From positions 3,157,501 to 3,221,500 of the forward strand of contig NZ_JAAVJL010000001.1 in the NCBI RefSeq assembly GCF_012863495.1: 64,000 bases of DNA, read 5' to 3'. The stretch comes from Pseudanabaena yagii GIHE-NHR1 (GTDB lineage: Bacteria; Cyanobacteriota; Cyanobacteriia; Pseudanabaenales; Pseudanabaenaceae). Below the pieces are notes generated by a model. It saw only the letters and a program-made list of their open reading frames with translations, was not told the origin of the DNA and did not search any database. Positions 62,674 through 64,000 of this stretch are shown piece after piece (within the stretch, counting starts at the first letter, position 1; every line of letters begins with the position of its first letter). The position numbers and the translations under genes were made by a program.

Positions 62674-63762
62674 TTAGCCTTGCCAAGTGGGATAGTCGGT
62701 ATAGCCTTTTTCATCACCACCGTAGAAGGTATTGCGATCTGGCTTATTCAATGGCGCATTTGCTGCGAAACGTTCTACGAGATCGGGATTAGCGATGTAG
62801 AGACGACCAAAGGCAACGAGATCGGCAGAATCTGAGGCGATCGCTTGATTACCAGTTTCAAAGCTATAACCACCTGCGGTAATAATCGTGCCGTTATAAA
62901 TAGGTCTGAAGAACTCTGCACCGAGATCGGGTTGATCTTCAGCAGAGCCAAACCCTTCGACTCTGGGTGCGACCAAATGCAAATAGGCAAGATTAAAGCG
63001 ATTTAGTTTCTTCACAGCATAGCCAAAGATCGCGGCACGATTGGAATCATACATACTGTTGAATGTGCCACTAGGAGAGATTCTCACCCCAACGCGATCG
63101 CTACCCCATACATCTACTACTGCCTCGGTGACTTCCAATAATAGACGAGTGCGATTCTCTACTGAGCCGCCATAGATATCGGTACGAAGATTGGTGTTGT
63201 CTTGCAAGAATTGATCGAGGAGATAGCCATTAGCACTGTGAATCTCTACACCATCAAATCCTGCTTCTAGAGCATTCTTTGCACCAATGCGATATTGCTC
63301 GATGATTTGGGGAATTTCCTCTAGTTCCAAAGCGCGAGGTGTGACAAAGGGCTTCATCCCCGTATAGGTAGCGGCTTCACCTTCTGGGGCGATCGCTGAT
63401 GGTGCAACGGGCAATTTGCCATCGGGCTGTAAATCTGGATGCGAGATTCTACCTACGTGCCAAAGTTGTAAGAAGATTTTGCCGCCCTTGGCATGGACCG
63501 CATCCGTGACTAGTTTCCAACCTGCAACCTGCTCAGGAGAATGAATGCCGGGGGTATTGGGATAGCCTAAGCCTTCGGGAGAAATCTGTGTAGCTTCAGT
63601 AATTAATAATCCTGCTGAAGCACGCTGTTCGTAATGTAATGCGTTTAATGCTGTCGGCACGTTACCAGCAGCAGCCCGATTGCGCGTTAAGGGAGCCATC
63701 ACGATCCGATTAGGCAATGTATAACGACCTAGCTTAACTGAAGAGAGAAGAGGTGCGCTCAT
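62674..63762 (-). CDS. Old Yellow Enzyme-type alkene reductase
   Basis: An FMN-dependent ene-reductase of 362 residues. It shows MAPLTRNRAA (FMN-proximal), LQLWHVGRISHPDLQPDGKLP, the active-site H-x-x-N in FDGVEIHSANGYLLDQFLQDN, TDIYGGSVENRTRLLLEV and AFGRLYIANPDLVERF. OYE proteins reduce activated double bonds or nitro compounds with NADPH and are often induced by electrophiles. The start region is divergent to a probable HTH regulator gene at the window edge, a frequent arrangement for such enzymes. Confidence 0.94.
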   Translation of the reverse strand: MSAPLLSSVKLGRYTLPNRIVMAPLTRNRAAAGNVPTALNALHYEQRASAGLLITEATQISPEGLGYPNTPGIHSPEQVAGWKLVTDAVHAKGGKIFLQLWHVGRISHPDLQPDGKLPVAPSAIAPEGEAATYTGMKPFVTPRALELEEIPQIIEQYRIGAKNALEAGFDGVEIHSANGYLLDQFLQDNTNLRTDIYGGSVENRTRLLLEVTEAVVDVWGSDRVGVRISPSGTFNSMYDSNRAAIFGYAVKKLNRFNLAYLHLVAPRVEGFGSAEDQPDLGAEFFRPIYNGTIITAGGYSFETGNQAIASDSADLVAFGRLYIANPDLVERFAANAPLNKPDRNTFYGGDEKGYTDYPTWQG

Positions 63763-63953
63763 GGGTTTAATTGTTATGTAAGAAGGTTTGGATTTCTGAT
63801 GTTCGATTATAGGCGAACAATAAAACTTTATGCAATAATGTAATGGTATCCTTTCTAAAATTTATTTCTTTTGAGATACTAAGCATGATGCACTGCACCA
63901 AGCTTAGTTCGTTATCAAAATGATTTGGATAGATTTGTTTAAAGTTGTCTGTG

Positions 63954-64000
63954 ATGCGTCAATATCAACATCCCGATCGCGAAAATATTTCTCTCACTGG
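63954..64000 (+). CDS. Start of a probable ArsR-type regulator (partial)
   Basis: The last 47 bases open an ATG frame reading MRQYQHPDRENISLT and continue past the window. Regulators of the ArsR/HTH_20 type often begin with a similar short His/Pro/Asp-containing segment before the winged helix. The gene is divergent to the alkene reductase. The assignment rests on memory of the family start only. Confidence 0.4.
   Translation, partial: MRQYQHPDRENISLT

Overview
The window is chromosomal DNA from a cyanobacterium. The evidence is the dense scatter of the HIP1 octamer GCGATCGC in genes and gaps, and gene content that includes a cyanobacterial-type RRM protein, DUF2811 and DUF6737-like small proteins, an SLH/OprB-type porin, glutamate-1-semialdehyde aminomutase, a cobalamin pathway and a TTTTCCACA DnaA-box cluster. 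The moderate GC content and abundant hairpins in the gaps suggest a Pseudanabaena-like lineage, but the genus cannot be fixed from sequence alone.

Layout. 0-7 kb: OmpR-type response regulator, hemL, a DivIVA/Cdv3-like coiled-coil protein, an RRM protein, a DUF218-like membrane protein and lipA. 7-13 kb: purK, a GH19 lysozyme/chitinase-like enzyme, tRNA-Thr(UGU), a J-domain protein and dnaK. 13-20 kb is an accessory patch: a PD-(D/E)XK-like protein, a DUF433 antitoxin-like gene broken by a 10-bp tandem duplication, two copies of an 80-bp repeat, and a 1848-residue nSTAND/WD40/TPR protein with 14 WD40 repeats. 20-37 kb: pepA, a TolC-like protein, argS, several small or hypothetical genes, trpE, a Uma2 pseudogene, pdxH, glk, a HEAT-repeat protein and a porin.

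37.8-43.2 kb encodes an 1800-residue protein with an N-terminal coiled coil, about 900 residues of acidic linker carrying repeated short motifs, and a C-terminal Hsp70/actin-like ATPase. It is the strongest candidate for an uncharacterised system here. 43-49.4 kb holds cobalamin genes: hupE-cobW-cobG-cobH-cobI on the minus strand behind a clear cobalamin riboswitch, with cobL divergent. 49.8-54 kb is pstSCAB behind a Pho box. 54-56.7 kb is an Mla-type ABC ATPase, an MCE protein and an NfeD-like protein. 56.8-56.9 kb carries an AT-rich tract next to four same-strand DnaA boxes, three of them at exact 21-bp spacing, which looks like a replication origin. The rest holds DUF2811, a HemY-type protoporphyrinogen oxidase, proB, a CpdA-like phosphodiesterase, a perfect CRP-type site in front of an HD-domain gene, an Old Yellow Enzyme, and the first codons of a probable ArsR-type regulator.

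A second theme is the repeat content. Nearly every gap holds one or more long, near-perfect hairpins whose stems are unrelated but whose tips are mostly GC-NNN-GC. Some belong to larger elements with conserved flanks; in one pair the two copies differ by base changes that keep the stems paired. The same kind of DNA has entered reading frames in the WD40 protein and in cobG. All functional calls are from reading the translations and motifs; no searches were run.
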